Assembly (NCBI GenBank): GCA_947044405.1
Contig: CAMRHE010000333.1
Coordinates: 186,001 to 250,000 of the forward strand
Source: Leptodactylus fallax
Lineage: Eukaryota > Chordata > Amphibia > Anura > Leptodactylidae
Length of the DNA: 64,000 nt
Direction: 5' to 3'
The translations under genes and the position numbers were made by a program. Below the pieces are notes generated by a model, which saw nothing but the letters and a program-made list of their open reading frames with translations, was not told the DNA's origin and ran no database searches. Every line of letters starts with the position of its first letter. Position 1 is the stretch's first letter. Shown one piece after another: positions 24,034 to 35,900 of this stretch.

Positions 24034-24666
24034 TGTGTCATCCCCCTCGGAGCTATGGAGGAGGGGGCAATGGGGGGAGATAGTAGGTGGGGGGCCACAG
24101 AGACCAGCTCTGTGGCCACAGGCAGCAGCTCATCAGCGGTGTGGGAGGGAGCAGAGCCACTGACCTCAAAGCCCCTTGGGGGGCCGGAGACATCCGGGGT
24201 CCTCTCATGCCGCTCTGCTAGGAGTGCTGGTGAGGCATAGTGCAGTTGCTGGGACATCCCAGGGTGAGGAGACTGTGGGAGCAGTCGTGCTGGGCTCTGG
24301 GCTGCCCAGGCGCCGACAAGGATCCCCGTTGGAGCGGCGCTTTGCTGGCTGACAGGGGGAGCGCGGGGGGAGAGAAGCTGCGCTGCGACCCCTGTGCCTG
24401 GAGAGCGGAGGAAAGCCAAGATGGCCACCCCGCAGCAGCCTGGTGCGGCAGAGAGGGCCGCTGAGCGAAGAAGCCGTCCAGGGTGGCTCTCCCAGATCCC
24501 TCCATGGGCGCTGGAGTGCCCGGGGCCGCCTTCCTTGGCAAGCGCTTGCCCATATTTAGAAGCTGAAGGGTCCACGGGTCTCAAACGTTAGCGGTGGAGC
24601 AGAGACGGTCCTACTCACGTCCTACTCCATGCGCGTCCAGGCCACGCCCCCGATCCCTCTCCATCT

Positions 24667-25095
24667 ATAGCAGGGTGGTCCAAGGTTTGGGTTGCTTCAT
24701 GACGCTCATTAGGTGTACACTAAGAAGACTCCTGAACACAGGAGTTCATTACTCAGACATGTCAGCTTGGGGAAGGAGAGAGGACACATTTACCCAAGGA
24801 GACACTATTGAAATCCTGTTTAACTGTGATTGTGTTTGACTTGCCTGAGATTAGCTCAGCATAGTCCAAGTAGTCAGGGATCATTCTTTGATTAGTTAAT
24901 GCCTGCACAAAGCTAGGGATTTTGAGTTTATTGTTTTTCTGTGTGCAACCTGTGGAATATAACTGGCTGAGGTCATTTTATAACAGGATTGTGTTGGATT
25001 GAAATTCTTGCTATGCCATTCTATCTAACCCAGGTGATCCCGTGAGCTAAACCCCCCTGAAATCAGTAGCCATTACCCTCAGGGTCATAGACAAC
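24667..25095. other. No gene seen
   Basis: Flanking sequence of the L1 insertion; nothing recognised. Confidence 0.5.
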
Positions 25096-25103
25096 CTCTA
25101 GCT

Positions 25104-25261
25104 CAGGGGACAGCAACCTTCGGCACTCCAGCTGCTGTGAAACTACAACTCCCATCATGTTCCATTCACTTCCATGGGAGATCCAAGAACAGCAGAACAA
25201 ATATGCATGCTGGGAGTTGTAGTTTCACAACAGCTGGAGTGCCGAAGGTTGCCTACCCCTG
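25104..25261. mobile_element. Small hAT-type MITE
   Basis: The arms 'gcaaccttcggcactccagc' and complement, and 'aaactacaactccca' and complement, form a near-perfect inverted repeat around a 60-bp centre. The 8-bp flanks CTCTAGCT (25096-25103) and CTCTAACT (25262-25269) differ at one base and fit a hAT target duplication. No coding capacity. Confidence 0.8.
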
Positions 25262-25269
25262 CTCTAACT

Positions 25270-25722
25270 CATGACTGATGAAGGGTCAAAGATTTTTCTG
25301 CACTTGTGCGGAGTGTTTCCAAATAGTATAGGTATGTTCACACATACCCAGAGCCAGAGGTAGAAATTGCTGCATGACCCTGATGCCTCAGGGGGGCACA
25401 AAAGCCCTCTACAATATAGGAAGACAACAGTACTTTAAATATCATATGGTAAGTGGGGGCCCTATTACATATATTGTCATTGGGGCCCAGGAACTATGTT
25501 GGCAAAGAATAAGTTTTATTACCAGATGACTATTCACTGGGACACAGTGTCTCTAATAATATTTAGCTGCAACAGCAACCTTGTGGCAGCTATTAAGGGA
25601 GACAGTGCCCTATTGAATTTTCTTTGCATCTGGTTGAGCCTGGAATCTGACTGTATACATTTATTTAGCATCCAGAATGACTTTTTGGTTTTTAAATAGA
25701 TATTTTATAAAATTTTACTTTT
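25270..25722. other. No gene seen
   Basis: Includes a fragment resembling repeat sequence (ggggcacaaaagccctctac) but no supported gene. Confidence 0.45.
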
Positions 25723-26102
25723 TAAGGCCAGTGCCCCACATGCTGTAAATGCCTCGATTTGCCCGCGGCGGAAGCACCGTGGAAAAAAATCGTGGTGTTT
25801 TACAGTCAGAGCAAAGTGGATGGGATTCTAGTAAATCCCATGCCCACTTTGCGGTAAAAACTGCGCTGCGGACATGCAGCGATTTCCAAAACCGACACGG
25901 TTTTGGAAATCGCAGCATGTCAATTATACCTACAGAAAAGCCAGCGGTTACCTCATAGGTATAATTGAAACAGAAAGTCCGCAGAGGAAACCTCTTAAAA
26001 CTTTCTGTGTAAAGCGCTGCTGGAAGAACCGCGATGCGTTGCCGACACGGTTTTTCCCGCAGTGCTTTTTTGCTACGGGACACCACGTGGGGCCTTAGCC
26101 TA
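25723..26102. mobile_element. 'GGCCCCAC' family MITE, most complete copy
   Basis: The left end TTAAGGCCAGTGCCCCACATG and the right end CACGTGGGGCCTTAGCCTAA are inverted. Inside are paired phrases 'cgatttccaaaaccg' and 'cggttttggaaatcg' forming a strong hairpin at 25889-25914, and the repeated 'ggtataattga' motif on both strands. No coding capacity. This copy can serve as the family reference for those at 5949, 6046, 14754 and 53203. Confidence 0.65.
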
Positions 26103-26194
26103 AATGTCCTAATCTGGCAAATTCAATGTTTTAAAGATTTTCTGTAACCATCTTACTGGTGACAGTCTTTTGTCTTTCTATGGTCTGTCACTTG

Positions 26195-26726
26195 TTAGGC
26201 AGGGTTCACGCTATCGTTGGGATCCGTTATGAAGGTGTCCGTTAAAAAAAAAAAAAAATGGACACCTATCATAACGGACACTAACTGATGTTAATGTGTC
26301 CATTTTTTTACCTGATCCAATTAATGGTTCAGTTAAAAAAAACGGACACATTAGCATCAGTTAGTGTCTGTTAGCATCAGTTAGTGTCCTTTTTTTAACA
26401 CTGTCCGTTTTTTTTTTTTTTGCTTGTTTCTCCTTTCTGAGCATGCGCAGGAAAAAAATGGACATAAAATAACGGACAGTAACTGATGTCCGTCAAGAAT
26501 CCATTTTTTTCAAACGGACAAAAACTCCTGCATGTAGGATTTTTTTGTCCGCGAAAAAAAAAAACGGACTTCTGACGGACTGGGTGTAAACGGACACTAA
26601 TGGACACAATATAAAAGCCCATTGAAATGAATGCAAATTTTAACGGTTTTCTGACGGTTCAGCTAGTGTCCGATGCTAAAATCTTGTAACGGACAATAGC
26701 AACGGACACTACTGACGGCCCCTTAG
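26195..26726. repeat. Repeat built from 'aacggacact' phrases
   Basis: The phrases 'aacggacact', 'gtgtccgtt' and 'catcagttagtgtc' recur many times in both orientations. The ends 'taggcagggttcac' and 'ggccccttag' suggest a MITE, but the inverted ends are weak. Confidence 0.45.
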
Positions 26727-27051
26727 AAATCCAGCCATGATTTTCTTATTGTAGACAAGTTATCAGGAAGGAACACTACATGTACGAGAAAAGAGCCCAG
26801 CCACAATACGGAAATCATGGCTGGGTTTCTGACAAGTGCCAGAATATGGTTAGGGAAAATCTTTAAAAGTTTGCAAAATGTTGAATTTATATTTGCTAAA
26901 TTATTAGTCTACAAATTTATATCTGGTTATGTTTATGTAAATACCCCTTTAAAGTTGCATCCACTTTCATGCTACCATAATACCCTGTGGATTTTCCACC
27001 CACAAATTGAGACTGAAAATCCTCTGGTACTTGATACATTTGAACATACCC

Positions 27052-27282
27052 TTAGGCTAAGTTCATATCTGCACTGGAGTTTCCATTGCTGGCTCTGCCA
27101 CAGAAACCTGCACGGAGGACTTTTTTCTCCACCAGTTTCAGTATAAAATCGGCAGACACCTGGTGGACCCCATTATAGTCTATGGACTCTACCGGTGTTT
27201 TAGAGGTTTGGCTTTCCGTCATTCAAGTCCCCCAGCAGACCCGAACAATGGAGAGCTGTGCGCAGATGTGAACCTAACCTTA
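27052..27282. mobile_element. MITE of the 'TTAGGCTAAGTTCACATCTGC' family
   Basis: The left end 'ttaggctaagttcatatctgc' and the right end 'gcagatgtgaacctaacctta' are inverted with few mismatches. Related ends occur at 47598-47782, 48944 and 60498-60675. Confidence 0.6.
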
Positions 27283-27289
27283 ATAGGAT

Positions 27290-29130
27290 TTTTACAATTC
27301 TATCACATTACAAACACTATAGTTTGACATTTGGCTTCTTCAGTTAATATTTAGGAACCAGATTAATAGCCAAGATAAAAAATAAACTGCATGTGAGCAT
27401 AGACTTACTCCAGTGTGATACCCTAGACACAGTAATAATTCTGTGCCTTAGTATTGGAACTTCATGGTCAGACAACTCTGGCCAAACATATAGTTAGCTG
27501 GTAAAAATCAGCTTCAGGTTGCAGCACAGTTATTGAAAAGTATCGCAGAGTGTTGGAGTATTTTTCCTTTTAGAAAGATATTAAAACAGTTTTCCCAACT
27601 CACCTTGTCATGTCAAGATAATGTTTAATAATGGCAGCATCTTGGCATTTAGGATGAATGTGCATGGCATAGACACAGCGATACACAGCAGTGAAGGGTG
27701 ACTTCAGGGAATTGCTAAAATAAACATTATCAAGGATGTCAGCTTACAGTAACTCAGTGATCAGGGCTTCAGAATCATTCATAGAAACTAGAATGAACTG
27801 TATGAGCAGGAAAGCCTTGAGGGAATATAAGGAAATATGAAGCTAGGTCAGGATCAGGAAGTAGTGCAATACTAATAAGTTATACAATAAAAGCCAGGCT
27901 GAGCATTCTTGACATGCAACCACTTAGCCACTCTTTTTATTAATATCAAATACTGTAAATATATGGTTATGGAGGTAATTTTTATGCCTAAAACAATATT
28001 TTCAGTAGTAAATGACTTGTGTAAAGGTGAATAATGCAACGTTTCCATTCTTGAAATTTCAAGATTAACCCATTCCTGCTTGCCTGCACCATACATTTAT
28101 GGTACTTGTACAGCACAGGATTAAGAACTGAGCTCACACCAACAGCAGCTGGTACTATCGATCGATGGGGCTGTCAATAGTGTCATCTGTAACTAAAATG
28201 TTAGAGAGAAAGACTGGATACCCTGTGATGCCATTGTCCCTCTTTTTTCCCCCAACAAATGCAACAACCAATTTGAGAAAGTCAGCAGACTAGGAGTAGT
28301 AGTGCTTGTAAAGGGTCACAATGTTTGAAGACTTGACTAACTGCTCCAGCTCTTTTTCTGGGCTGATATAGTACTGAGGAGACCTGCAGGGTACCTGATG
28401 ATATTGGTAGAGTATACACCTTGACATGTCCTAGTTGTAGTTAGCCTTGATGATGGTGGTGGTGCAGGAATAAGATTCAGGAGACATGAGGTATTCAGGA
28501 ACAGACTAACCTGCAACTTTTTCATGAGGTAGGGCACATACCTCCAAATTTGTATGTTATCCAATACCTGATTGCAGACTGCACTTCCCTTACTGAGGCA
28601 GTCCTTACTTGAATTTGTGCCCCATTTTTCCTTACAATAAGTCTCTACCAATATCAGTAGGGTGCCCTGACCTTGTGCTGCAGACACAGTTGTGGCTGTA
28701 TGGTCTGCATAACACTTATCCTCAGATTTCCATCTGGCACACTCTTCTGTCTTATCGATGAAGTAGTGATAGTTTCCATTCTGCTCTCTGTTGCTTGCAT
28801 GCAGTTTTGGGCTGGCTGATTAGTTGGTTCCCAGATTAGCTAGGGGTCTTACTTTTCTCTCTGAACCTCCTCGCTTCTCAAAGGCGTGAAGAAGACTACC
28901 AATCTCCTCCTTCACAGAACTTACTACACTCACATTATAAATCTACACAAGGCATATATCATAATAAGAATAGATCATAAAGAGTATAAAACATTTCTAA
29001 ACATTTCTTATTGCTCCCCGTGGGACCCTACAGAAAGCAACTGCAGAGTTCTGATGGGTTGTCATTGCAGCTGGCCACATCTACCCTCTTAGTACACCTT
29101 CTAGTACATTTGACCGAAGTGCACCTGCCA
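27290..29130. other. No gene seen
   Basis: No coding region supported. Open frames on the minus strand near 28340-28690 lack any family signature. Confidence 0.5.
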
Positions 29131-29329
29131 GTTGTGTAAATGATCTTTGCAGAAACACAGTGGAAAAATAAGCTGCATTTTACAGTTCCAGCAAAGTGAA
29201 TAAGATTTTATTTAATCTCTTCCCAACACTGTGCAAAACAGCTGCAGAAGATGAGCACGTACTGTATTATAGAGAGTGAGATATACAGTACTGTAGTATA
29301 ATGGTTAGTACAGGTCATCAATCAGATCT

Positions 29330-31720
29330 GGGGGGACAAATCTCACAACTGTATTCTGATATCCATAACTTTTTCACTGATGGAACTATGTGAGGGCTGC
29401 TTTTTTTGCAGTTTAGTTTTAATATTTATTGGTAACATTTTCTGATATGTTCAACTTTTTAATCATTTTTTATTGCTTTCTTGGGAGGCGAGGTAACTAA
29501 AATTAAAAGATACAATGATCAAATTAATGTTTTGTTTTTTTTGCAGCATATGAGATAAACATTTATTTTGAGATTGTTCGTACTTATACACAGATGGTGA
29601 TACTTTACCCTGTTTAAATAGGATATCTGCTCAGCAGCTGAGTGACCAACATAACCACTGGGCCTCCACTGTATTATACAGCAGAGACCCGGAGGAAATG
29701 CCTGTACTGATGAGGAGCATTAACTTACTAAAGCTGATGGAGGTGCAATTTTCCTGGTGGCACTTGGGCACCACCATTTTGGGGTGGATCGCTGGTCCAG
29801 GGAGTGAGATCTATGGCTGGCTATCCATTATTATGTCAGCTGGGAGCCTATTGAAGTCTCTCAGACTTGTTATTGCATTGCATTAGACCCTGGGAGGTCT
29901 AAAAATAAAAGTAAAAAAAAAAAAGTAAAATCTAAAACAAATAAAGTATTGAAAATTCCCTTCCCTAGAACACATATACTAGTAAATAAATACAAGTAAA
30001 ACACAGACACCTAAGGTATCCCTGTGTCCAAAAATGCCTGGGGAGGGGGGGAAATCGTTTTTTGTTTTGTTTTGTTTTTTTTGCTGTTTTGTCTCCCATA
30101 AAAATCAAAACAATAGATATTCCCCAAAATGGTATAACTAAAAAGTACACCTGCCCCTGCAAAAAGACACCTTATGCATCCCTTTGCACAAAAATATTAA
30201 AAAGTTAAGGGTGCCAGAATATGGCGGCTCCAAGAATTTTTTTTATTTGCAAAGTTTTGGATTTTTTTAAGGGGTTAAAATGTAAGAAAATATATAAATT
30301 TGGTATCTTAACAACCCATAGAATACAGGTGACGTGTCATTTTGGCTGCACAGTCTATGCCGTAAAAACAAAGCCTATTAAAAAGACCCACAAAGGCAGT
30401 TTTTTCTAGAATTTTACCTCATTCTTTAATTTTTTTCTAGCTTTCTAGTACATTGTACAGAATACTAAATGGTACCATTACGAAGTACAATTTGTCCTAC
30501 AAAAAGTGCTCATACAGCTCTGAACAGAAAAATCAAAAATATATATAGTTTTTGAAAAGGGGAGTCAAAAACAGAAATCGAAAAATCGTTGCGGAGAGAG
30601 GGAGTTAATGGGTTAAAATTCTAATATATTTTTTCTTCTCTTCACCAATTTCTACAAAACTCTGGCCCTTACAACAATAAGCTGATTGACGGGGCTGTGG
30701 TCTTTACCAGGCACAGCTTTATACATTCTGTGGCGTCTGTGCCTGGTATTGCAGCGCAATCCCATTTACTTGAACTGTCATCTTTGTGTTTTTTCCCTTC
30801 TTTTTGCTAACCTTTAAACTGAGAATTCAGTCCCAGATCAAAATCTTTAAAGCACTTTATAGTTTATAATGTCATCATTACTATTCTCATCCAAAGCTAA
30901 ATTAACTTACCTAAAGAATATCCACCACTAAACCAAAACAAAAAGCATTATTATAGTAAACTATAAGTTTCTTCTACATTGTTGCAATTCAAGACTCCAC
31001 CCTCACTACAAAACAATAATAAATTCAATATCAATTATTTCATAATATGTATACTACATAGACAATTGGCACTGCATAGTGTGTACAGTAGTCCACTGCA
31101 ATATGAAAAGCTATCACAAGATGGCACCAAAATACACAAAGTAAGGTCAATTAAATGCATCAATCTATAAAGTACTTTACATTCTTCCCAAAAGAGTAGA
31201 TGCTGTTATAACCTTAACCCCTTACCGCCAGTGACAATTTTCGATTTTTGTTTTTGATTCCCCGCCTTCCAAATCCCATAACTTTTTTTATTTTTCCGTT
31301 CACAGAGCCATATGAAGGCTTAATGTTTGACGAACAAACTGTTCTTCATAATGATACCATTTATTATTGTGTACAATGTACTGGGAAGCTGAAAAAAAGT
31401 CAGAAAGGGGTGGAATTGGAGAAAAAGTGCATTTACATTTTAACCCCTTAACAAAAATCCAAAACTTTTCTTAAAGTCGCCATATTCTAACACACACAAC
31501 TTTTTTTTATATTTCCGTGTACGGGGATGCAGAGGGTGTCTTTTTTTTTTAGGGGCCAGGTGTACTTTTTAGTTATACCACTTTGGGGAATGTCTATTTC
31601 TTTCATCACTTTTTCAAATTTTTATCAAAGGCAAAACTGTGAAAAAAAGGCAGTTCTGCATTTGATTTTTTTTTTTCTGCTACGGTATTCAGCATATGGG
31701 GAAAAATATTTTTAAAGGTT
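29330..31720. repeat. Diverged TTAA-type repeats in opposite orientation
   Basis: Two related repeats face each other. The first ends near 30616 with GGGTTAA; the second starts near 31214 with TTAACCCCTTACCGCC. The block 'ataactaaaaagtacacctg' at about 30134 has an inverted counterpart 'aggtgtactttttagttat' at about 31559. CCC/GGG ends next to TTAA fit piggyBac-derived non-autonomous elements like the one at 58398. Outer boundaries are not resolved. Confidence 0.4.
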
Positions 31721-32827
31721 TGTAGACCGGGCCTGTGTGGCCACCATATTTAGATACCCGACATTTTGACCACCTCCACCAACTCCAGTTCTTTGCATCT
31801 TTTAATAGGGTCTTTACTTCGCCATTCTTATTAGAGCAGTGAGTGTTAGAGCAGGACGCACACTGTTCCATTCATTCTGACACAGTAGAATTTAGTAGTC
31901 CCCAAAATTTCTGAGCTAAAAAACAAAACAAAAAAAACCCCTACTCAATATGAAAGCCTTATGGTTTTGGAATGGGATATCTAACAATCTAGGTGTGGTG
32001 ATTAGCTGCCCACATAGTTTTGGCCATATAATGTACTTTATAGACTGCAAGTGACATGTGACACATCTGCTAATCCTGACCCACCGCAGCAAATTCCCAC
32101 TGTTAGATCTTCTCGCTCTCAACACACAACCAGCACCAGCTCACAGAACCCCTTAATTAATTTTCCTTGCTCTTGCAGGTAAGGGTTCTGAGAGTCATGT
32201 TAAAAGCAGCATCCTTGTTTCTATAAACTACAATAAATTTATAATAATAACTGTAATAATAATCCTCACACTGATAATTACGTGCAGGTTATTTTTATGG
32301 ATGCTTTATGATGAGCTAATATACAGCAAGGGGAATGATGTGGTTCTTGCCCTCTTGTCTGCATCCACCCCCTGTCAATGATCTTGTTACAAGACACAGC
32401 TCTGATGACTGTACTTTGCTTGTCCAGAGTCATGACATGACAATTCTCATTCTCTGGAAGTAAACAATCAAGGTTCCCTTCCAATGCAAGCAAGTCGAGG
32501 TCTTGTATAGAGAACTGCAAATTTCAGGTAGTACATATGACCAGGTGAACAACAAAAGTTACAATTCATGTTTTGACCAGTGTTACTAGAACATGACCTG
32601 AAATAGAAGAAAAAATATTGCAACAAATCCATTTCCATTGTCCACATTTGCATGTACCTTTTAATTGAGCCAAGTTCTTGTTTGGGGCAGCTGATCAATA
32701 AATAGGGTTGGGAGACAACATTTGATCCAGCCTGCAAAGTTTCCACGATATACAAGTGTAGCCACTTCCTAGTATTTTTTTTTTCAACCCTCTACTCTAC
32801 AATATGGAATACAAGTCAATTTGCAAA
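31721..32827. other. No gene seen
   Basis: AT-rich sequence with short frames only; ends at the target duplication of the hAT element. Confidence 0.5.
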
Positions 32828-33352
32828 ATTGTAATTAGAGATGAGCGAATTTCTCAAAAGTTTGATTTGGCACTTCTATTATAAATTCCAAAAAAATTTG
32901 CTTTGATCCGAATTACTTCGCGGTGAATATCGCTAAAAAACACATATTTCCTAGCTTCAGAGAGCCTGTATAGTGGTGTAGAACACTGTGCCTTGCAGTA
33001 ACACGTATAGGGAGCCTACTGTGGTAGTCAAACAATACTGTGACAGGCGAATGGCGCGCACATGACAGGCGTCGCTCTTAGAATCGATGCACACTTATTT
33101 AGACAGTTACGGGACCAAAACTGACCATCTAACTCAAGTGTGAACCCAGCCTTACAGGTCCATGTTAGTGCCAGGTAGAAAGAACTGTGCAGAGACCCAA
33201 CATCCTACTGTAGAGTGAAAGAGCGCACTCCTTTTACACCGTCGTCTGTCGATTCCACATATATGTCTACAGAGTGGCAAGGCGACATAATGTGGAGTTG
33301 GCAGCAGCATCATTAAACCACAGAGTGGCAAGGCAACATAATGTGGAGGTGG

Positions 33353-33456
33353 CAGCAGCATGAGGAGGCCATGCAGTGACCCAGTGGTAGCGGCATTAGG
33401 AGGACATACAGTGACCCAGAGGCTGTGGCATGAGGAGGCCATACAGTGATCCAGTG
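33353..33456. repeat. Minisatellite of about 36 bp inside the hAT element, left part
   Basis: Units of the type 'atgaggaggccatacagtga' followed by 'cccagtggcagcggc' are repeated about three times with substitutions. The array continues after the LTR retrotransposon at 37959. Confidence 0.8.
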
Positions 33457-34306
33457 TGTGATGATTCCACTTAAATATGGCTATAACTCAAAGATGTATT
33501 TTGATCTCTGGGTAGCGTATCTCTCTCTTAGTTCCACTTACTCATAATGTGCGTAGCTCTAATCCTAGGTGTATGTTATCAGTAGTGGCAACCATGGAAC
33601 AATAGGGCTTTGTATCCATCCCAGAATGGCTCCATTGAATTCCTACATAGCCCTGGGTGATCAAATACACATGCATTGTTCAGCCTGGGCTGTTGATCAG
33701 ACATGGTTTATAACATATAGAAGGCATTGTATCATTCCACTTGGTCTCATCTCCTTACAAAGAATCTTGACTTGAGTGCGTTAGTCAATCAGACTTGCCG
33801 TCGCCGGTGACCTCATTCTGGGTGGTGTAATCAAGGGTATAAAAGATGAGGTAAGAGGTCAGTGGGGGTGATGATACTGGGAGGAGACTACAAGGAGAAT
33901 ACTGTGAAGGGACTACTGAGGATATACTGTGATGAGCATGCTGCTGCTGGAAGCCTCCACTGGTTATTCACACATACCAGAGCATGTGTGAGTGTTGGAC
34001 TACAGAACCACATCAAGGATATGTGTGGTAAAGTAATTATTTCAATTTTATTCCCTTTTTATTTATTGTACTGTATATTGTAACTAGTAACTGTTAATGC
34101 TTGCATACATCTGCATATCTGTTCTGAACTGCATATGTTAGATGTTAATACTGACCCATTTAGGGGTTAATAAATATATAAAATTTAGAAAGCTTGTCTT
34201 GTATTTATCTTGTGGACCCAGCACTCATTGGCGGTGAGTGTGGTTTTTAGTAAAGAAGTCTCAGGTGTGGGCCAAAGCGGTGTTGGCGCACTGAGGATCT
34301 TTCACA
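33457..34306 (+). repeat. 5' LTR
   Basis: The 850 bp repeat has perfect short inverted ends (TGTGA...TCACA). A TATA box (TATAAAAG) is at 33838-33845 and a polyadenylation signal AATAAA at 34169-34174. This gives a U3 of about 410 bp, an R region ending soon after 34175 and a U5 up to 34306. Confidence 0.93.
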
Positions 34307-34307
34307 T

Positions 34308-34329
34308 TGGTGGCAGCGTAGTGGGATCC
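34308..34329 (+). promoter_or_regulatory. Probable primer-binding site
   Basis: TGGTGGCAGCGTAGTGGGATCC follows the 5' LTR after one base. TGGTGGCAGCG agrees with the complement of the 3' end of a tRNA-Leu from general knowledge; the following bases fit less well. Confidence 0.55.
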
Positions 34330-34510
34330 TTAAGATAAACAGCGTGTGTTGGTGACCTTTTTCACTCAGATGCTGGGGATTGTGGTAATCCTATGAGACA
34401 AGCTCGGTATTAAAGCAAGCATTAAGATACAGTGAAAGTTTTATACAGTGCTGTTCCCCTCCCTTACTCTTTGTATTTTATCCTATCTTTTATTTGGCAA
34501 ATACCAGTGG

Positions 34511-35876
34511 ATGGCTAGTGGGCTCAGAAGAAGATCTCCAGAACTGCAGAACCAGGCTTTTGGAGATCCTGAGCGTATGGCTGAAATGGAGGCAGCCACA
34601 GCCATGCAGAGAATCGAGCAGAGTCCTGATATTGGGGCTAGGCCAGGAAGTGCAGCAAGCAGCCCAGTCCCAAGGATTACTTCACCAGGAGGGACCAGTA
34701 CCGCCAGCCTTGTGGGGGGAATGGCTTCATATTGGCAAATGGCCCTGCAGCAAGTAGGCACCAGTGACCCTAACATATACCTGCAGGCGATGTGCCGCTT
34801 TCAGGAAGCTGCAGAACGAGAACGGCAGGCTGAGCGGCAGTATCAGCTTGAGCTCAAAAGAATGGAGCTCTCCCAGCAGGCACCGTCTGTCACTGCATGC
34901 ACTCCAGAAGCTCAAGTACCAATGCTCCGATCCGAGGACTTTCCAATCCTTGAAACAAACGGGGATTTGGACTCGTTCTTGCGGGCCTTTGAGAAAGTGT
35001 GTAAGCAGTATCAGCTACCACAGACAGATTGGGTCCGTTACCTGGCTCCCCGGTTGAGGGCAAAAGCCCTGGACACTTACGCCAATTTGCCAGTTGACCA
35101 GGACTATGAGTCCGTTAAAGCAGCGCTGATCCGGAGATACCAACTCACGCCGGAGCTGTACCGTCGAAGGTTCCGAGGCCTGCAGAAAAAGCCTTCAGAC
35201 AGCCATGAGGATACAGCGGCCCAGCTGCGCGCGTGGTTCCGGGGAGTGGACAGAGGGCAAGTCCGTCACCTCGCAAGAAAGCCTTGCAGACCTCATGCTT
35301 CAAGAGCAGTTCTTGACCATTTGCACAGAGGAAGTGCAAAAATACCTCCTGGACCGAGAGCCCAAGGACCTTGAAACAGCTGCAGCAATGGCGGATCGTT
35401 ATGTTGCCAACCAGTTGCCGTGGAAACCTGCCAGCGATGGCTGGAGGAGGGGTAAGACACAATCTGTCCCAGGGAATCCTGAACCAAGCTGGAGGTCACC
35501 ACAGCCCTCTGCTTCCAGGTGGGGTAGGCCAAACTCTGTCCCGGGTGGTTCCTATACGTCCCCTGCCCCTCGAGCTCTGGGCTCCCCGGCGACCTCTCTC
35601 ATACCCCAGGGAGAGATCAGGCGGTGCCACGCCTGTAATCAAACGGGACATTTACAACAAGACTGCCCCAACCGCCCTAGGAACCCTCCTGCTCCCCAAA
35701 CTACAGCGGCCGGCCCATCTGTGTATTGGGTTGCGAGGGAGGGGCCCCAGCTTAATGCTAACCGTCAACAGGTCACTGTGGGGGACAAAGTGGTGATGGG
35801 ATTCCGGGACACTGGGGCAGATGTTACGCTGGTACAACCAGATTTGGTCCCCCCAGACAGTATTATTCCCGGGTAA
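34511..35876 (+). pseudogene. Gag-protease with SCAN-like capsid, one frameshift and one stop
   Basis: Gag starts MASGLRRRSPELQ. A Gln/Glu/Arg-rich helical stretch (about 34780-34890) precedes the capsid region (LRSEDFPILETNGDLDSF). The C-terminal capsid part ESLADLMLQEQFLTICTEEV closely resembles the SCAN domain of vertebrate zinc-finger proteins; a Gmr1-like capsid origin of SCAN has been proposed. A CCHC knuckle (CHACNQTGHLQQDCP) is near 35618-35665, followed by the protease site FRDTGADVTLV. The frame changes by about one base near 35240. A TAA at 35874-35876 interrupts the protease; the same frame continues beyond it to LLGTDLG. Confidence 0.88.
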
Positions 35877-35900
35877 ACTCTGACCCTACGGGGTATTGGA

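Larger units (their letters stand above)
19611..24651 (-). mobile_element. L1-type LINE, both ends present, internally deleted
   Basis: A poly(T) tract at 19609-19621 is the poly(A) tail of a minus-strand LINE, and the 5' end at about 24651 begins GGGGGCGTGGCCTGGACG. The 15-bp direct repeats at 19596-19610 and 24652-24666 differ at one base (gatccctttccatct and gatccctctccatct), which identifies the target duplication and shows the copy is not 5' truncated. In order from 24651 downward it has a GC-rich 5' UTR, ORF1, and the reverse transcriptase part of ORF2 followed by a 3' UTR. The 5.0 kb length is shorter than a full L1 because the endonuclease part of ORF2 is missing. Confidence 0.9.

Noticed and set aside
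24015..24584. 189-codon frame on the minus strand of the L1 5' region
   Set aside because: It lies in the GC-rich 5' UTR upstream of and overlapping the ORF1 start in another frame; no L1 protein motif is present.
33569..33775. 68-codon frame repeated at 37221
   Set aside because: It is inside both LTRs and repeats only because the LTRs are duplicated.
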